Source: Anaerolineae bacterium (GTDB taxonomy: Bacteria > Chloroflexota > Anaerolineae > Aggregatilineales > Aggregatilineaceae). From it: a stretch of 7,917 nucleotides of DNA. Positions 5,572 through 7,917 of the stretch are shown piece by piece; position 1 is the stretch's first letter; the number at the start of each line of letters is the position of its first letter. The stretch lies in contig JAGPFT010000118.1 of assembly GCA_018056405.1 (NCBI GenBank), positions 1 through 7,917 on the forward strand, written 5' to 3'. The translations under genes and the position numbers were made by a program. The notes beneath the pieces are model-generated. The model was not told where the DNA came from. It saw only the letters and a list, made by a program, of their open reading frames with translations, and made no database searches.

Positions 5572-7413
5572 TCATTGGCGTAGATGCCAGGGGATGTCTA
5601 TGATCGCCCGCACCTTGCCGAACCTGCGCCGGCGATAGAGCAGCGCCAGCTTGAGCAGCCATGCCGTCTGGTTGTGCAGCAGATTTTGCCACCATTTAGC
5701 CGGGACGAACTCCGGCAGCAAGATCGAAGCAAGCTGACCATCGCCACTTTCGGCGTCCAGCCGGTCCAGATACTCCAGCAGCGGCCCCACAATCGAGCGG
5801 TAGGGAGAGGGCACGACGACCAGCGGGACGCCTTGCCCCCACCTCTCCCACTGCTGGCGGATGCGCTCGGCGTCGCCGGGGTTGACCTCGACATAGACCG
5901 CTGTCACCCGGTTTGAGATCGAGCGGGCATAGCGCAGCGCCTCAATGACCCCGCGATGCACGCCGGAGATGGGCAGCACCACGCGCGGCGCGCGTAACGG
6001 CGTCGCCACGGCCTCTGGTGCGGCGTCGCGCAGGGTCAGTTCGCGGGCCACCTCACGATAGTGCTCCTTGACGGTGTGGAAGGCCAGCAGCAACAGCGGG
6101 ATCAGCAGCACCACCAGCCAGGCACCCTCGACAAACTTGCTGATCAACACCACGCCCAGCGTCAGGGTCGTGGCCAGCGCGCCGATGCCGTTGATGGCTG
6201 CCTTCAGCCCCCACGCTGGCCCGCGCACTCGCAGCCAGTGCACCACCATCCCCGCCTGCGACAGGGTGAAGGCGAGAAATACGCCGACGGCAAAGAGCGG
6301 GATGAGCGCGTGCGAGTCGCCATTGAAGGCCACGATCAGCAGCCCCGTCAGGCCGGCGAGCAACAGCATCCCGTTGGAGAACACTAGCCGGTCGCCCAGG
6401 AAGGATAACTGGCGGGGCGCATAGCCGTCCTGAGCCAGAATCGAGGCCAGCCGCGGGAAACCGGCGAAGCTGGTATTGGCTGCCACCACCAGGATCAGCA
6501 GCGTGGCCGTCTGGACGACCACATACAGGACGTTGGTTCCCAACACGCGGCGGACCAGCGCCGAGAGAATCGTCTCGTCCGGCTCCGCGACGACCGCAAA
6601 GTACTGCGTCAGTCCAATGCTCCCCAGGAACAGGGTGCCCATCAGCAGCGCCATGATCACCAGAGTCTGCGCCGCATTCTTCGCTTCGGGCGGCCTGAAG
6701 GCAGGCACCCCATTGCTGATCGCCTCAATGCCGGTCAGCGCCGTGCAGCCCGCCGCCAGTGCGTGGAGCACCAGCCAGGTCGTCAGCGGCTCGGTGGCGG
6801 CGGGGGCCGTTGCCTCGAACGATCCAGGAGAGCTAAGCAGGGCTTTGACCGCGCCCACGGCCAGCATCATCAGATAGGAGCCGAGAAAGAAGTAGACCGG
6901 GATAGCCATCAGCGTGCCCGCCTCGCGCAGACCGCGCAGATTCGCCAGCGTGATCAGGACGAGGAAGGCGAGCGACAAGGCAACGCGATAGGACCACAGC
7001 GCGGGGAAAGCTGAGGCAATGGCGGCCACGCCCGCCGTCAGGCTGACGGCAGCGGTCAGCACGTAGTCAATGAGCAGACACGCCGCGGCCAGCAGCCCCA
7101 CCCCCTGCCCCAGGTTGGCGCGAGCCACCGCGTAGGAGCCGCCGCCGGTCGGATAGGCCGGTAGCGTCTGGGCATACGATATAGCTACCGCCGCCAGGAT
7201 GCCGACAATCGCCAGGCCAATGGGCAGCGAGTAGGCCAGCCCCGCCGCCCCAGCAACGGATAGCCCTAGAAAAATCTCCTGGTTAGCATAGGCGATGGAT
7301 GACAGAGCGTCGGGCGAGAACGCGGCCAGCGCGCGTATCTTGTTCAGACGCTCGCCCGCTAGCCGCTGTGTGGGAAGCGGGGGGCCGATCAGAAGATGGA
7401 GGAGGGTGTGCAC
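5572..7413 (-). CDS. KimA-like APC-superfamily permease (potassium or amino-acid uptake)
   Basis: This 613-residue inner-membrane transporter has about 12 membrane segments over residues 30-447 and a cytoplasmic C-terminal domain (about 475-613), the build and length of KimA, a potassium/proton symporter. Family stretches include AFSPDALSSIAYA (31-43), YPTGGGSYAVARANLG (87-102), LLIDYVLTAAVSLTAG (113-128) and, in the tail, LPEFVPAKWWQNLLHNQ (566-582). Residues I recall as potassium ligands in Bacillus KimA appear at D35, Y42, D116, Y117, T120, S124, T227 and E230; the tyrosine near KimA position 377 seems to be F374. The KimA tail is where c-di-AMP binds, which suggests but does not show such control here. 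The start is GTG, supported by AGGGGAG nine bases upstream; the overlapping ATG at 7415 is out of frame. Many homologues are labelled simply amino-acid permease, and that remains an alternative. Confidence 0.88.
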   Translation of the reverse strand: MHTLLHLLIGPPLPTQRLAGERLNKIRALAAFSPDALSSIAYANQEIFLGLSVAGAAGLAYSLPIGLAIVGILAAVAISYAQTLPAYPTGGGSYAVARANLGQGVGLLAAACLLIDYVLTAAVSLTAGVAAIASAFPALWSYRVALSLAFLVLITLANLRGLREAGTLMAIPVYFFLGSYLMMLAVGAVKALLSSPGSFEATAPAATEPLTTWLVLHALAAGCTALTGIEAISNGVPAFRPPEAKNAAQTLVIMALLMGTLFLGSIGLTQYFAVVAEPDETILSALVRRVLGTNVLYVVVQTATLLILVVAANTSFAGFPRLASILAQDGYAPRQLSFLGDRLVFSNGMLLLAGLTGLLIVAFNGDSHALIPLFAVGVFLAFTLSQAGMVVHWLRVRGPAWGLKAAINGIGALATTLTLGVVLISKFVEGAWLVVLLIPLLLLAFHTVKEHYREVARELTLRDAAPEAVATPLRAPRVVLPISGVHRGVIEALRYARSISNRVTAVYVEVNPGDAERIRQQWERWGQGVPLVVVPSPYRSIVGPLLEYLDRLDAESGDGQLASILLPEFVPAKWWQNLLHNQTAWLLKLALLYRRRRFGKVRAIIDIPWHLRQ

Positions 7414-7422
7414 ATCCAGTCA

Positions 7423-7429
7423 CTCCCCT
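7423..7429 (-). promoter_or_regulatory. Ribosome binding site of the permease gene
   Basis: Read on the minus strand, AGGGGAG lies nine bases before the GTG at 7413-7411. It supports the unusual GTG start, since no in-frame ATG is available near the conserved N-terminal region. Confidence 0.6.
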
Positions 7430-7448
7430 GTCTGATGTCTGATACATC
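7429..7448 (-). promoter_or_regulatory. Tandem 7-mers and dyad in the permease leader
   Basis: On the plus strand TGTCTGA occurs twice without a gap (7429-7442). Overlapping it, GATGT (7434-7438) and ACATC (7444-7448) form a five-base inverted repeat with a five-base loop. The structure ends a few bases before the permease ribosome binding site, so it could be an operator or a small leader hairpin affecting translation. No known binding motif is recognised. Confidence 0.35.
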
Positions 7449-7478
7449 GGGCAGTGTCAGTCGGTGCTGTTGCTGATG

Positions 7479-7508
7479 GTTATAGCGCAGAGCGCAGCCT
7501 GGCGCGAA
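7479..7508 (-). promoter_or_regulatory. Candidate promoter of the permease gene
   Basis: On the minus strand TATAAC (7484-7479) matches the -10 consensus at five of six bases. A poor -35 box, TTCGCG (7508-7503, three of six), lies 18 bases upstream. Transcription would start near 7472, giving a leader of about 60 bases that includes the dyad at 7434-7448. The -35 is weak and the genome is GC-rich, so this is only a candidate. Confidence 0.3.
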
Positions 7509-7562
7509 CATAGGGGACAACGGGTCAGGGTGTAATCGCATCAACTTTCGGTGTGCAGAGCC

Positions 7563-7750
7563 TTACCTCACCTCCTGGCTTCGCTGCGCTCAGCCTGTCC
7601 TCCTCTCCACACGCGCAGAGGAGGACGGCCCCCGCCGGCGGCGAGGCGATCTGCTGCGCCGTCCCGCGCCCTGGGTGCCTAGCACAGCCCCCTCGCCGCG
7701 TGTGGAGAGGGGGCGGCGAGGCGCGCCAGCGCCGAGCAGGGGTGAGGTAA
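7563..7750. repeat. 188-bp nested palindromic repeat
   Basis: The ends TTACCTCACC (7563-7572) and GGTGAGGTAA (7741-7750) are perfect inverted repeats. Within them, CCTCTCCACACGCG (7602-7615) and CGCGTGTGGAGAGG (7697-7710) form a perfect 14-base inverted repeat. Smaller competing hairpins share these arms: GTCCTCCTCT (7597-7606) with AGAGGAGGAC (7617-7626), and CCCCCTC (7688-7694) with GAGGGGG (7707-7713). There is no convincing coding sequence. It looks like a composite mobile or structural repeat of the kind scattered between genes in GC-rich bacteria; no transposase is present. Function unknown. Confidence 0.7.
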
Positions 7751-7765
7751 ACCACCGGATTTCGC

Positions 7766-7798
7766 AAGGCTTTCCTGAGAGGCCGTTTGAGAAGCCTT
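7766..7798. repeat. Short dyad AAGGCTT / AAGCCTT
   Basis: AAGGCTT (7766-7772) and AAGCCTT (7792-7798) are perfect seven-base inverted repeats 19 bases apart, in a small AT-richer island between the 188-bp palindrome and repeat copy B. No T-run follows that would make a terminator. It could be a protein-binding dyad or a relic of another repeat. Confidence 0.35.
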
Positions 7799-7812
7799 AA
7801 TACCTGCCTGTT

Positions 7813-7853
7813 CCCCCCCATCCCCGACCTTTCCCCCTCGTGAGGGGAAGGGA
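7813..7853 (-). repeat. Hairpin/G-run repeat, copy B (inverted)
   Basis: Read on the minus strand this is CTCCCTTCCCCTC, then GAGGGGGAAAGG, then a TCGGGGATGGGG tail: the same order of elements as copies A and C. The arms 7831-7839 and 7842-7849 are complementary with one bulge. G-runs on the minus strand are five, two, four and seven long, so quadruplex potential is limited by the two-G run. It faces copy C across about 17 bases. Confidence 0.65.
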
Positions 7854-7870
7854 GAAAAGCTGCGGGCCTG

Positions 7871-7917
7871 CTCCCCTTCCCTCCGCGCAGCGCGGGGGAA
7901 GGGGCCGGGGGATGGGG
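7871..7917 (+). repeat. Hairpin/G-run repeat, copy C, with G-quadruplex motif
   Basis: CCCCTTCCC (7873-7881) plus CCGCG (7883-7887) pairs with CGCGGGGGAAGGGG (7891-7904): 14 pairs, one bulged T and a three-base loop. The G-runs at 7894-7898, 7901-7904, 7907-7911 and 7914-7917, joined by two-base linkers AA, CC and AT, meet the strict G-quadruplex pattern with four-G tracts. The first two G-runs are also the hairpin arm, so hairpin and quadruplex exclude each other. It reaches the window edge and may continue. Confidence 0.7.

Larger units (their letters stand above)
7414..7917. other. Gene-free region upstream of the permease
   Basis: No credible gene lies in these 504 bases. From the permease start outward there are its leader signals (7423-7508), about 50 bases in which I see nothing, the 188-bp nested palindrome, a short dyad, and the inverted pair of hairpin/G-run repeats. 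Frames open here on either strand cross the palindromes and have low-complexity, Arg/Pro/Ala-rich translations that match no family known to me. Confidence 0.65.

Noticed and set aside
7414..7560. c-di-AMP (ydaO/yuaA) riboswitch upstream of the KimA-like gene
   Set aside because: Some KimA genes have one, but the leader holds only a five-base dyad and I could not find the riboswitch's conserved core. A covariance-model search (Rfam RF00379) would settle it.
7525..7821. Minus-strand frame of 98 codons upstream of the permease
   Set aside because: It spans the 188-bp palindrome and a neighbouring dyad; the translation reflects the repeats.
7563..7917. CRISPR array
   Set aside because: The repeats are palindromic, differ in length and orientation, and have no regular spacing or unique spacers of constant size; no cas genes are nearby.

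Overview
The window is a stretch of a GC-rich bacterial chromosome: codon third positions are overwhelmingly G or C and genes are tightly packed. The genes resemble those of Chloroflexota (Anaerolineae-like), and the GC-rich palindromic repeats between genes fit that too. This is inference from overall feel; no rRNA or other taxonomic marker is present, and other high-GC phyla are possible.

Layout. (1) 2-4575, plus strand: a peptide/nickel-type (Opp/Dpp/Nik) ABC importer in the order DppB-like permease (3' end only), DppC-like permease, one fused double-domain ATPase (DppD+DppF in a single chain), then the secreted substrate-binding protein. The first three genes overlap by ATGA (211-214 and 1098-1101); the binding protein follows 70 bases later with its own strong ribosome binding site. 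(2) 4576-4955: no gene, but a cluster of palindromic repeats, including a MITE-like element with near-perfect inverted termini (4656-4777), a hairpin (4819-4850) and copy A of a hairpin-plus-G-run repeat (4867-4914). (3) 4956-5561, plus: a small class I SAM-dependent methyltransferase. (4) 5572-7413, minus, convergent and only 10 bases away: a 613-residue KimA-like APC-superfamily permease with the family's cytoplasmic C-terminal domain; most residues I recall as potassium ligands in KimA are present. (5) 7414-7917: the permease leader (candidate promoter, tandem 7-mers and a small dyad), then a 188-bp nested palindrome (7563-7750), a short dyad, and copies B and C of the hairpin/G-run repeat in inverted orientation. 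Copy C carries a strict G-quadruplex motif and runs into the window edge.

How it works together: the binding protein captures a peptide-like or metal-chelate ligand outside the membrane, the two permeases form the channel and the fused ATPase drives uptake. The substrate cannot be read from sequence. The methyltransferase may belong functionally with the importer, but the repeat cluster between them argues for separate transcription. The permease is probably an independent ion or amino-acid uptake gene.

The genes are individually ordinary. The least explained part of the window is the intergenic DNA: at least six palindromic elements, one family present three times and bracketing the methyltransferase/permease block on both sides. 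I see no CRISPR, tRNA, rRNA, transposase or obviously new enzymatic system.
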